Origin: Leuctra nigra
Lineage: Eukaryota > Arthropoda > Insecta > Plecoptera > Leuctridae
Direction: 5' to 3'
DNA: 64,000 bases
Assembly: GCA_934045905.1 (NCBI GenBank)
Contig: OW203773.1
Location: 16,727,246-16,791,245 of the forward strand
Shown: in pieces, positions 12,801 through 26,871 of the stretch
Layout of the letters: each line of letters opens with the position of its first letter
Numbering within the stretch: the stretch's first letter is position 1
Position numbers and translations under genes: made by a program
Notes under the pieces: generated by a model
Seen by the model: the letters and a program-made list of their open reading frames with translations, nothing else
What the model was told of the DNA's origin: nothing
The model's database searches: none

Positions 12801-15800
12801 CTTGACTCAGGACGGTGTTAAGGGGGTTTGCTATCACCACTTAGAATGCAGGAGTCTTGGGGGCGTGGCCGGAGGCGCATGTGCAGAGGGATACGGAGTC
12901 TGCTGCTATTGTAAGTAGATGCCAAATCAAAGATTGTATCGATTACAGTCATGCATTTTACCTTGGCATTTGTACTGATTTATTTCCACGTTTTTCTTGA
13001 TGGAAAGAGCAGTTTTACATTAAAATTGTGTTCACATTGTGAATTTGGAAGCGTAAAGTCAAGGTCAACCAGTTTGAAGAGGAATTTTGTAAGCGCAATT
13101 GTACGCTAAGGACACTTAGGACAACCGATTAGAAGACAAATTTTGCAAGAGCCGAAAAAGATTGAAAAAATCTTCTAAAATACAAAATCTAACAATTTGT
13201 AGTTTTTTTACAGAATTCCAATTTCTTTCCTGTTCTACGTCATTTTCTATATAAACGTAGAAAAAAGGTGTTCAATACATCCTCTCATGTTTTGAATTGA
13301 TCAGAATGTCTTGTAATATCAAGAAAATAATAGTTGTAATGGATTTTATTGACCAAATTATAAAAAGTGATTATTTTAGTAAGTATTCAGAGAAAATGCA
13401 TGTAAGTATACTGAAGACATTAGAAGTATTCATGTTGTGTCCATGACTTCACTACGATAATAATGATAAAAGTGATGATATCTTCCAGCTCATGCATCGT
13501 GCGGTGAGAGAACACAGCAGAACCTCACCTACTTCGTGAGCCCGCAGCCCGGCGTCCCCGTGAAGGAATGTACACTGCATGTCGGCAGAGCAGATGCTTG
13601 GGTGTCGCAGATACGTCTGGACTTCATGACATTCGAGGTGAGTCTCACCTACTTCGTCCCCGTGAAGGAATGCACGCTGCATGTAGGCAGAGCAGATGCT
13701 TGGGTGTCGCAGATACGTCTGGACTTCATGACATTCGAGGTGAGTCTCACCTACTTCGTCCCCGTGAAGGAATGCACGCTGCATGTAGGCAGAGCAGATG
13801 CTTGGGTGTCGCAGATACGTCTGGACTTCACGACATTCGAGGTGAGTCTCACCTACTTCGTCCCCGTGAAGGAATGCACGCTGCATGTAGGCAGAGCAGA
13901 TGCTTGGGTGTCGCAGATACGTCTGGACTTCATGACATTCGAGGTAACACCTAATGAGCCAGTTGGAGACATTGGCAGTGGCAAGGGGGCTCTTCTTCAC
14001 TTCAAACAATTGTATCATATTCGAAATATCATAATATCACAAGACATCTTCGAAATGACCACACAAAACTTGGTGTACACTCAAAGAGTGGTTATTTTCA
14101 TTGTTCTAATATGGGCATAACAATCCTATTATACTATCTTACAATTCCGGATTCCCGGCCATTTGAATTCACGTACACCGAATCTTATTCTTGCTGAATC
14201 AGGTATTTTGAATATGTAGAATGTGGTTGCACCTTGCCCTTTTTACTGATCTCGCTTGCTTCAACATTGGGATGCTCTAGTAGAGGTCTCCGTCAGATAG
14301 GTATCTAAACAATCCCTTACTGAAAAATATAGTTGCAAACTAGTCGGAAAATAGTATTAAAATAGTCACAATAGTCGCGAAATAGTCACAAAGTGTAAAC
14401 ACGTGCAAACAGAGCAAAACTCGGTGTTAGAAGCAAATTTGAAAATAGTGGAGAATTGCTAACAAAATGATCGTAAAATGCAAACAGATATCTCCTTCAC
14501 ACAAAATGCACACAAATTAGTCGGAAAAGATTGTGTGCGTATTGCGACTATTTTGTTTCCATTTTGTTCATATAAACATATTGCAAACAAAATAGTCGAA
14601 AAGTATGCACATACATGTGTGCATTTAGCGACTATTCTGTGTGCATTTTGTTTTTATAAACATAATGTATACTTTATGGGATTCCTGGGTATTTAAAATG
14701 ACTCAACATAATATGAGCAAATATTTCTTTATTTGATAATGGTCATAGTTCAAAATGATATGAATAAATTCACAAAAGAAACTACAAGTAAAAGTATTAT
14801 TTTCTTTAGCGATCAAAATATTGGAACATTGCAATAAAGTTTATTAAATTATATCACCATTCATTCATATTTATGTTTGACATTCAGAGCATTCCCAATT
14901 AAAAAAAAATCTCATTTGATTATTGTTTGAATTTGATTTAACCGATTGGAACCCTTATGGAACCGGAACCTGAACCGTTAATTAATTTTTTTCCAATTTT
15001 CATAAGTAAATATATAACACCTAGGAAAGTATTACAGGAACAATTCTCACAACGACATTAAAAAATCAAGATTTTGTGATCGATCAATCAAGCGATGGTG
15101 CACAATCAAATAAAATGTTTTATTTGATTGTGCACAATGTTCATTGTTGAAAACATATCTTAAATAAACTATAAGACTTGCTACACAGTCATACTGAAGG
15201 GAAAATGTAGTCTTTTAGTTCGCTTCGGTTTAGAACTACCTATTGCAGTTTCAATGTGACAAAACACATCTGCCTCCTTGGCTCAGAGCGTACGCTGCCA
15301 GATCGTCACGTGGAGGACCCGACTACGTATCTTCATCGGAGCAAAATAATTTAACTTGGCATACTCATTACAATCGTCCATTTCTCTACAGATATGTGGT
15401 TTAAAATTGATTATGTGTGTTAATTAAGTTGTAGTGATTAATTAAAGTTTTGAATTTGTTTGGACTTTTGAATTTGTTCGTAACGGTCATTTTGTTTTCA
15501 CTTGACTATAATGTTTGCATTTTGTTACTATTCCGCGACCATTTAGCGACCATAATGTTTGCATTTTGATATGCGAACATAATGTTTTTATTTTTAGAGC
15601 AGTTTCCGACTAGAATGTTTACATAAAGTTTGTATTTCCATAGCATATTTCGACTATATTGATAATACTCATTTTCCAATATGCAAACAAAATATAAACA
15701 AAATGTGGTAAATGTTTGCATTTTTCGCTTATTTTACGATCATTTCTAGTCACAAAATAGTCGCACAATGAAACAAAACGACTATTTTTCGACTATTTTG

Positions 15801-18800
15801 CGACTAGTTGCTGTTTGCATTTTGTTTGCAATTTGTAAACGTTGTGATTATAAAACGACTATTTTGTGACCATTGATTTTTCAGTAAGGGAAATATGCTT
15901 TATCAATAGATAATTTCCTTGTGCACCATATAAACGTAAGAAAAAGTGGGGTAGCCGAACTAATTTCCAAGATCACTTGAGTTAGCCCTATCTTTAACAT
16001 GGCAAGTCGAAAAAACACAGTAATTTTGCTAGTAAATATTGGATTTAAACTTTAAACGTCTGTTGTCTGCAGCTGAAGGGGCCTACGAATGGCGACTGCA
16101 TTGACGACCAGTTCATCGTGAGCGGTCAGAATCGCAACAGCATTGTGCCAGTCATCTGCGGCGTGAATACTGGCCAACACAGTGAGTAGCTTTCTCAGTG
16201 GTGTGTCGGAATTATATTCGACACGGAATTTGAAGACGCAAAAAATCTGTTTTCTGTTTGGAATTCCTATTTCCCACGCTAAATTTGGCTATTGCACTAC
16301 CTCCATTCTCTACCCCCCCCCCCCCCCCCCCCCCCCCCCTCCCTTCACTAAAGACGAGTACGCTATAGTACTCCTCTACACTGAGGCAGGTGCGTAGGAA
16401 CTAAATTTGCAAGGGGGGGAATAATATTATAAAAGAACTTGAGCTGGACATACTAGTGTCTACGAAGACAATGGGGAGTCTGGGGAGAGGTCCCCCCAGA
16501 AAAATGCGGGTCAGGGGCGCACAGCCCCGATTTTTTTGAATTTCAGACATCAATTTGGTGCATTTCTACGTATCTTGACACATAAATGTAGGTAGTAAGT
16601 CACAAATATTTTGAACAGAAACACTGGTATTGTCAAATATAAAATAAAAAGAGTCTGCAATATTTCGTCGATGCGTTCGATCGACTTTGTCAAGCAAGAC
16701 TGACGAGTTCCGTTACCACTGCGTTACCACTTTGACAAAGTCGATCGAACGCATCGACGAAATATTGCAGACTCTTTTTATTTTATATTTGACAATACCA
16801 GTGTTTCTGTTCAAAATATTTGTGACTTACTAGTTGGTTCCTGGTATATTATCTTCTTCTTTCTTTTAATAAATGTAGGTATAAAAACATAGGGAGGGGA
16901 ATTGAATCAGAGGGGGGGGATTGTCCCCCCCCCCATCCCCCCCCCCTTTCTACGCGCCTGCACTGAGGGGTACACTGGAGTACATTATGACCTCTGGTTT
17001 GTCCACTCCTCAAAGGGCTAAAAACTATTAACTTTACGACAAATATCGTTGTTAAAACTTTCAGGTCGTACCAGAGGTCATAAAGTTCTCAAGTGTGTGG
17101 CATTTTAGCCCAGTAAGTTTGAAATGGCCGCTAATAACTGATATTTCTTTAAAAGTCTGTATGTGTGAGGCCATGGTGTGAAAACAAAGCTCAAAAAACA
17201 CTTTGATGAACCGTGCGCGTCTCTTTACTTTACGCAGGCCTCTTAACGTCGCACTGTTCTGCAGCGAGGCTAATGGCGACGGATGACTGATTATGATGAT
17301 GATTGGGAGATGATGATGAAGAGTAGGTAAGGATGGTAGGTGGGAAGGAGGTAGACGCGGCCTATTAGAAGCAGTGATGATTCCAGGCATATACCCAAGG
17401 GGGGGGGGGGGGGGGGAGGGCAAGCCATCCCTTGGACCTAGCAGTCCCCCCTCCCCCCTTGGAGAGTCTTAAAATGAAGTTAAATATAAACTATTCCGTG
17501 AAAAAGTGTTTTAATGCGTACTACAAATTTGTCCAATTCTATCGAAATTTTAGATACCCCCGAAATATCGGTGTTTTGCATTGATCATGTTTCGTTTTTC
17601 AACAAATTAAATAATATTGCTGTGAATAACTTCAGAAATGCTTTGAAATCCCGTTAAAATCTAATCCAGAAATTCAAACTTTTCCCGGGGCTGTGCACCC
17701 CAGACCCGCATGAGGCGAGTTTTGTTTTCATGTGTATTTTGTGAGTGTGGAAATGTTTGAACTTTTTAAAATATTTTCAGAGAGTCATGCTTATAGTATT
17801 ACCGTTTTCATAACATTCTTACATGTAATTAGCGAACCACGGATAATGTGACCACCATGCTCTAAAGCACACAGTTCCTTAAACATTGTAGTAAAACAAG
17901 CTGTTAAATATAACAGTCTGCTAAGTTTTATATTATTACGAAATATTTTATATTCTGCCCAATTCAATTTCTCTAATTAAGTATGTACCTAAGAAATTTA
18001 TCTGTTTAATTTTGTTTTAGTCAGAAAGGTATGATAAATTACATTGCTTTTATGTTCGCGTATATGATTCGCCAAATAAGTTTCTCTCAGCTACGAGAAA
18101 GTGAAATATGGCGTCGAATTTGATACGGAATTGAATTATTCAAACTGCTTCGTCACTGCGTTGTTTGCTGATTGTAACACATATTACCTAGTATGCTACA
18201 TTCACGCGTTATTGCACTATATCATTATACAACTGTTGTCATTTAAAAACATTGTATAAAATTTCTTCGAATCACGAGCAAAGTGGAATTAAATCCACAC
18301 AAAGTGGCATAATTTCTCTGAATATTTACAGTTTACAAATGTTTACAGATATTTTGTTACTATGGGGCCAAATTACCATTAGTTTAATCTTCAGTTTAGT
18401 AAAGCTCCACTTCGGGAAATGTGGTGTATTACCATTATACACTTCGATAAACTGCAGTCAATGTAGCCTAAGGTTAATGTAAACTGAGGAAATAAGCTCC
18501 GGAATTAAATTGCAGTATATATAATGTTAATACACCGAGTTTTCTGAAGTGGAGTGTAAGCTAACCATAGGCGTGCGCACGGGGGGGGGGGGCTGGGGGG
18601 GCCTTGGCCCCCCCTAATGGATCAGTCTTAACTAAAAAATTATAAAATGTGGTCCTCATAGTGTCAAATTTTTGTTTTAAAAGGGTTAAAACAAAAAAAT
18701 CTTCCTGCGGGGCAGACTGGAGTTGCTGAAATCACTGGAATGAAGTACTAGGTTGATCCAAAACACAATATTTTAAAGAAAATACCACGAAAACATTGCC

Positions 18801-21800
18801 TAGATACCTTCCAGAAACATGGTTTTCTCATAAAACGCTATGTTTTTGCCCTAAAAATTTATTTTGCTTACAGCAAGCACTTTTAACTTTCAACCAAAAT
18901 ATTTTTTGTAAATTCAAAGGGCCATGCTATGTTCAAAACTCTTAAAAATCCATCAAATCCACTTAAGGATCACAATTTTTCTCCGGGGCTACAAGCCCTG
19001 GACTCACGTCTTCTGGGGGCTCTTACCCCATCTACCCTTTGTCATAAGTAAGAGATTTGGCTCCCAAACGTCTCAAAAATGATTTTGAAGTGCCAGAAAA
19101 CCAAAAAACGCCCTGCGGGGCAAAGTGGGGGGACGCGCCCCCCACACCTCCCTTAACGCGTGGAAGTTCCTTTCCCAGGCCTTTTCCCCCCTTAGCATTA
19201 TTCCTGCCGGCGCCCATCTTGGCCCCCCCTAATGATTTCTCCTGCGCACGCCTATGAAGCTAACTGTTGCTTAAATTAATGGTAATACCGGCACTAAAGT
19301 TAACTTTCAACTCAACTTTTCAGGTTCATTATGGCACAAATTAAAACTGTACTCGCATAGTTTTCAAATTTAAATGAACATTTTTGTGTGTATTCTAATC
19401 CCAACAGGATATCAGCCACATCGCTCTAAGATGTGTTTGTGATCTCAGAGAAGAAAGGAATCTCTTGCATCGTTTACATTCATTCTGGATGGATAATAAT
19501 GTTCTGTAAGCACCGACAGTGAAACTCTGGGGGATGCAATCATATAACAATGTATTCATGGGAGTCCATAGAGGGTTGGGAGCAAGGGGGCGCCTGCCTC
19601 CTCCCCCACTGGATGTCAGGAAAACATACATTCTTTGGGATGTTTTACGTTTCATTTTGCAATCAAAATCTAGAAAGAACATCCTTTCATTGTGTGAAAA
19701 ATTTCAAATTGTCAAATGTCAAATTTGAAACAATATTGAATAGACTGCGTGAACATTGTTCCTCTTCATGATTTTTCAACTCTAACAGAAAAATATGCAA
19801 AGTGGACAAGTTGCGTTTTGACTTGTAGCTTTTTATGACCTAACAGTGTTTAATACGCAATTTATCTTAAAAGACGTATTTGTATTTGTATTTGTTTATT
19901 TGTAACCTTTGACCCTCTTCCGAGGAAATTGGTACATTCATGTTATATATTCTATATATATGACACTCTTATTTTAGTAATAATTTAATTCTAATGAATT
20001 ATAATATACATTCAAACTTAGATTTGGACGTACCTGAGGTCATAATGTACTCCATTGTTTGTCAGTGTTTAGACGGAACAGGTTGGGTGAGTGGTAACGC
20101 TCTGAACTTGTATTCCGGAGGCCCGGGTTCGATTCCCACGGCCGTCCTTCCTGACTGAGGTTTTTTCGTGGTTTTCCCTCAGTCAGGCAAATGCTGGGAA
20201 TGTACCAAACTAATAGGCCACGACCACCTTCTTCCCACCTTCCATCCTTACCTACTCTTCACCATCATCTCCCAATCATCATCATAATCATTCATCCGTC
20301 GCCATTAGCCTCGCTGCAGAACAGTGCGACGTTAAGCCCCAGACAAAAAAAGGAAGTGTTTAGTATGTTTGAAATGCGCGCTAATTTTTTTTTTAAATTA
20401 TTATTGTGAATGATATAGGTGGAGCCAAGATTATATGGTTTTATCACCATATAATTTTAATTTTAGCTAATGAACTGATGAATTGATCTACATGTATCAT
20501 ATGCTTTTAATTAATTATTCTCTGTATTCCTGTGTATTTATGTGTTTAATGTATTGTGTTTTACTATATTTACACTTGTGGAATGCAAATTCTGTTGTAA
20601 ATAAAGGCTTAAAATAAAAAATAAAAATAAATCACTTTTAATCAAAAAATTTCGCTTTAAAATCAAACATTTTCTAAAATTTCTATTTTGTGATTTTATA
20701 TTATTTGTATTCATTAATATAAAACTAAGAGAAATTATATTTTAAAACCACCAAAACGCGCAATTTCCAATATTTAAAACGAAATTTAGGCAATTTTAAA
20801 ACCATATAATCTTGGCTCTAGAGGTATTTAAAATACGCAGTGAAGAACCGCTGCCTCACACGTCCTCTAGAACACGAGTGCTATGAACCTTCTCCATACA
20901 GTCTACGTGGACGTGGACGCCACAACTGACCACGTGGAGCTGACAATGCTGACGCAAGGCGGCGATGCCAAGCGTCACTACATGATTAAGATCACTCAGC
21001 TGCGTCAAGGAGACCGTCTGCCGTCACACGTCCTCTAGAACACGAGTGCTATGAACCTTCTCCATGTAACAGTCTACGTGGACGTGGACGCCACAACTGA
21101 CCACGTGAAGCTGACAATGCTGACGCAAGGCGGCGATGCCAAGCGTCACTACATGATTAAGATCACTCAGCTGCGTCAAGGAGACCGTCTGACGTCACAC
21201 GTCCTCTAGAACACGAGTGCTATGAACCTTCTCCATGTTACAGTCTACGTGGACGTGGACGCCACAACTGACCACGTGAAGCTGACAATGCTGACGCAAG
21301 GCGGCGATGCCAAGCGTCACTACATGATTAAGATCACTCAGCTGCGTCAAGGAGACCGTCTGACGTCACCGCGCAACTGTCTGCAGTTCTACCGCGGACC
21401 CACCGGCACCGTGGAGAGCTTCAACTACCAGCAGGTGCCGGGCAACATCGGCACCACAGTCGGATACATGGTGAGTACACTGAAAAAATATATGTAAATT
21501 TAAAAAAAAAACGAATTTACGGTACAAAAGAGCCGTAAATTCACGAAAGTGCCGTTAAAATCAAGAAATCAGAGGCTTGTTGTAAAATTCCTCAGATGTC
21601 TGACGGTCTGATTAGCTCAGTTACCTAAGGCAAATGAAGGTATTCGAACACAGCATTACCCGGTTCGCATCCCGCACCCGGTGAAACTTTTTTTATCATA
21701 CTTTTATTTTTTGAATGTATACATTCAACTATTACATATTATCCCACCAGCATCGCAGAAATACGGCAATATCATGCCGTGAAAATACGACGACTGCTGT

Positions 21801-24800
21801 TTTTTCGGTATCGTTGAAATACGGTTCTTCATGCTGTGAAATAACGGCACCGCAATAAAAGCCGTAATTTGCCGTAATTTTCCAGACTTATTTTTCTCAG
21901 TGTACAGGGTTGTTCCATTTTATACTCAAAAGAATCAGACTTCACTCGAGCATAATAATAGCGGGTTGTCTACAGCTCTGAAACGGCCATTTCCCGCACT
22001 CCAGACGCCACCTCTCTCTGTCCATCCAGTCATCGTCAACAATTTCTCTTCTTGCCAATCCTCTTCTGGTCGCCCTCGTCTTCTTCTACCAGGAGGTAAC
22101 CAAGACTCTAATCTTTTTGGCCACCTCTGAGGTTCCATGCGCTGAACATGCCCATACCAAACAAGTCTATTCGTTTCTATATAATCCACCACTGTCTTTT
22201 CCATAGGCGTGCGCAGGAGAAATCATTAGGGGGCCAAGATGGGCGCCGGCAGGAATAATGCCAAGAGGGGAAAGGCCCGGGGAAGGAATTTCCACGCGTT
22301 AAGGGGGGTGTGGGGGGCGTGCCCCCCCCTTCGCCCCGCAGGGCGTTTTTGGGTTTTCTGGCAATCAATTTTGAGACGTTTGGGAGCCAAATCTCTTACT
22401 TATGACAAAGGGTAGCTGGGGTAAGAAGAGCCCTCAGAATACGCGAGTCCAGGGCGCGTAGCCCCGGAGAAAAATTGTGATCCTCAAGTGGATTTGATGG
22501 ATTTTTAAGAGTTTTGAACAAAGCATGGTCCTTTGAATTTTCAAATAATATTTTGGTAGAAAGTTAAAAGTGCTTGCTGTAAGCAAAATAAATTTTTAGG
22601 GCAAACACATAGCGTTTCATGAGAAAACCATGTTTCTGGAAGGTATCTAGGCAATGTTTTCGTGGTATTTTCTTTAAAATATTGTGTTTTGGATCAACCT
22701 AGTACTTCATTCCAGTGATTTCAGCAACTCCAGTCTGCCCCGCAGGGAGATTTTTTTGTTTCAACCCTTTTAAAACAAAAATTTGACACTATGAGGACCA
22801 CATTTTATAATTTTTTAGTTGAGACTGATCCATTAGGGGGGGCCAAGGCCCCCCCGGCCCCCCTCGTGCGCACGCCTATGGTCTTTTCCACTCCCATCCG
22901 TCTTCTTATCTCCTCATTCCTCACGTGCTCTAATCTTGAGACTCCACAACTCCTTCTTAAGAAATCCATCTCCAAGCAACCTTTCTCTATCCCTCTGCGT
23001 CATCTCCCACGTTTCTGCACCATACAGAAGTATGCTTTGAACTTTCATCTGGTATATTCCTTTACTTCACTACTATTTGAAACCCGGTACCGGCATGTAG
23101 CCTACTCCTGAAGAAAGATACCAATGGTTAACATTCCATCCGAAGGACGGTGTGACATTCACAAGACGAGCCTCCACAACCCGCGCCGTCGAGATACTGA
23201 TAACAGGTGGAGGGAGGTCGTCACACTAACACCCTACCACCCCAGTCTCTCTGGCCCAACGGCAGCAACTAGCAAGCCAGAGTTGAACGGTCACCCATCC
23301 AACTAATGTGTTTCTTAACCTCGGTAATCTGACGAAAACAGTGGTCCCATACCAGCAGTTTTTATAACGACACTTTGATGGAACAGTATTAAACAATTTT
23401 TGTTACGAGTACTCACGTATAATAATATTAACTTCCAGATAAATGTTATAGGCAGCAATCTGGATCGTCCAGGAGAAGTAAATCATCTGAAACTTTAAGT
23501 GCGCAAAACTGTTAGCGTGTGTGTTAGCGTATGTATTAAAGAGCTGATTGAATTGATCTGATGTTGCAGAACAAGTTGAACTACGCCATCTGCATCCGCA
23601 AGGAGGACAACTACTGTCACATCAACTATAACACAGCCGGGGAGTTCCAGATCACCAACGTTGACGCAGGTAACTCAATCATATACGTCGTATGAACCAA
23701 CTGGAGCTAGTCTATTGGCGGCGGATGAATGATTATGATAATGATGATGGTGATGAATAGGTAAGAATGGAAAGTGGGAAGGTTTGGTCGTGGCTTAACG
23801 TGGCTCAACTGATCGTAAACCCCCAATTTTTTTTTAATTTCATTCTTTACATTCTAATATGTCAAGAAAAAGTAGGCAAGCTGAACAAATTTTCGAGATA
23901 ATATATCACTTAAAAGTTATAGTTTTTCAATTTCATTCAATTTAACATTGCGACCATACAGAAGGAGATTTGCTGACATTTTCTATAGTGTATTCAGATG
24001 CATTCCTACCCTTATATTTCTTTGAAAAACTACTATCGTGTATCAATACAATATTTAATTCTAACAGTTTTAAATGTACACGTTCCTGGATGATTTACTG
24101 AGCTAGGAGAGTTTTACTGCTTTATTTCGACGATTTTCCTAATAAAAAGTGCAGTTTTACTGATTAAATTGTGTTGCCGTGGTGAAATGGTCTTCTAAAA
24201 ATTCGTTTTCTTTGCAAATTAGTGGCAATTTCAAGAAGGCCGTGATTATATCGCTTGTCGTGTCTTCCAGACGGCGTTGCGTTGATATCCCCGCGCCAGG
24301 CCGGCGTCGAGACGTTCAACTGTCCGGACGATTACGTCATCATCAACGGCGTCCGCCTGTGCGGGGAGAGACTCAACGACGCCGCCACCGACGTCGACTT
24401 CACCAAGGACGCCACCATACAAGGTGACATTCACATAGAGAGAAGACGACTTACATGAAGTGGCCAAATTATCTGTCTGTACACTATAGATTTAGCGAGG
24501 AAGGCGACGAATTTCGGATTTTTTAAAATAATTGTAGCGCCTTTGGGACGCGCTTTAATGGTACTTTTTGGATGTATGAAATGTGTTTAAAATGTGATTA
24601 ATAGAAAATGGGTCCAAATATACTAAGTTTGATAATAATTTCCAGCATACCTACATTTAAAAAAAAATAATAATATTGCATATTATGTTTTAAGGGAAAT
24701 GTGTTGAAATATTACTTGACTGATGAAATTGTGCCAAAAATGGCGAGGAATAAGATTGATGGACACATCTTATAAGTTAACTAGTACTAGTTAAACGCTT

Positions 24801-26840
24801 AGTAAGTCGTTGATAAGCGAGCACTGATGGTGACAAAGATTTCGTTGCTTAGATACCTACCTATCTGCTAAACGACATAAATCACATTTCTGATGAAACC
24901 AATGAACCGATCTTGCTAAAAATCAATATGTCACCGTTCAGGAGAGTAATGAATGTTTTTAACAACAAAAATACCTAATCCGTTACTTCGTTTTACCTGT
25001 AATGCGAGAAGAACACACAGACAAATGGACAAAAAAATAGATTCGAGACATAAGTTTTAAGTGGACGATGCTCGCTTGATAATGTTGAATTCTACCATAA
25101 GAGAAGGGAACCAAAATGGCCACTTCTCACTAATCACTTGAGTTATACGATGAAAGTATGACTGTTCACTGAAATGCACAATATAGAAGACGTAATTAAG
25201 ATAGAGCGAAGAGTTTAAAAAAAAACATGTTCTGTCACCAATTGTAACATGTTGAATATCATACTTAATGTCTGAATAATAGTTGTAAACAGATTAAAAA
25301 TCATATCAATGCTTAGAAATTTTTAGACAACATGCAACAGTTTACAAACAGTAATAATTTTTGTGTTTTGAAAAAGTAAAACTCTGGTAATTCATTAGTC
25401 TTTCCATTATAGTAGGGGAGCAAATGTAATTCCGCTCGATTGGAGTGCCGAAATTGATTTTTTCATAATTATCGATTGTTTACATCATTCTTAATATTAC
25501 CTGACGTGCCTTCAATTTTTTTGGTGGCCATCTTGGAAAATATGGCGGAAAACGTAAATTTTACAAATTATTTAACTGTTGGTAGAGGAAAGGTTGAAAA
25601 ATTATGAAATAATTCACTAAAACTAACTCAAATATGGGGACTTGAAAAAAAAATACGCCGTGAACGAATTTTATTTTTTTCATTGTTGGAATTGACCAAT
25701 CACATTTCTGTGTTTTTTTGCTCTCAATTTATTACGAAACGAGTGGACTTAGACTAAAATATGAGGAATTAAAATTTGTAGACAATTTCATTGTGAACAA
25801 TATGCTTTTTTAAAAATTTCCCTGCGACCAATAGTTTTATTTTAGAGCAATTATTGTGCGACCTTCCGAGTTAAGTCATCACCTCAGTAGATGCCATGGC
25901 CCCATACACGGTCAATAGTCCAGAGTCTAAGCTGCAAAAAGGGGCCTAACCCGCACCTCTGTAACGTATGAAAAGTTCTCCGAAATTAGATTAGGGTGGG
26001 TGGGCCAAAATGCCAAATTTGTCAAAAAGTCATTGTTGTCATTATCAAATAATCAAATCATATCAACCTAGTCAAGTAGCATATCAAATGAAAGCTTATC
26101 TTTAGAACAATTATTAAAAATATATATCACCATTGTAAAGTTGATACAGAGGTCAAAAGGGGTCAAAAAGTAGTCAAAATCACATTTTTTAAGTATTCCA
26201 GGAAAATGCGGTATCTTCGTCCCTAATAAAGATCATAACAAACTTTTTTAAATTTATCGATCCGATATGAATCTGATTATAACATATTAAAAGTTATCCA
26301 AAATTTTTCTTTGAACATGAATGGGCTAATGAATCTGTCATATAGTTTATAAGGGCAATTTTTATTTTGAGTGCAAAATCTAAGATTATACCAATTTCCT
26401 AGCCACTAGGTACTTATAACTAAAGGTTTTTTGGTGTGAAACGATACAGAACAATGCTGTCTAAAACATATCAAAAGTTCTCCAACTTTTGATTAGGGTG
26501 GTTGGGCCAAATTTCTAAATTTTGATAAAACTCATTGTTGTCATTTTCAAATTATATCAACCTAGTCGAGTAGCATATCAAATGAGAGCTTATGATTAGT
26601 ACAACAAATTAAAATAAATATGACCATTTAAAAGGTCATACAAAGGTCATGAGAGGCCAAAACATGGTAAAATTTCCCATTTTTAAGCGTCCAAGAACAA
26701 TTGACATTATGTCATCGTTAATAAAAGCAATATTTTTTATGTTTTACATTGATTTTTTAAATATGATAATGATGTCCTTTGATTTGTGTTTTATATAACC
26801 AATTTTTGTAACTTTATTGTAATTGTAATAAACCATACGA

Positions 26841-26871
<31 letters not shown>

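Noticed and set aside
13568..13954. 128-codon plus-strand frame in a second frame of the exon-3 array
   Set aside because: Same cause: in-phase repeats without stops. It does not match the CUB family.
13452..14018. 188-codon minus-strand frame over the exon-3 array
   Set aside because: It is the shadow of a repeat whose 102-bp period keeps all frames open; the plus strand has the family motifs and splice sites.
22791..23111. 106-codon plus-strand ORF
   Set aside because: It lies antisense to a non-LTR retrotransposon fragment and spans the end of a hAT element.
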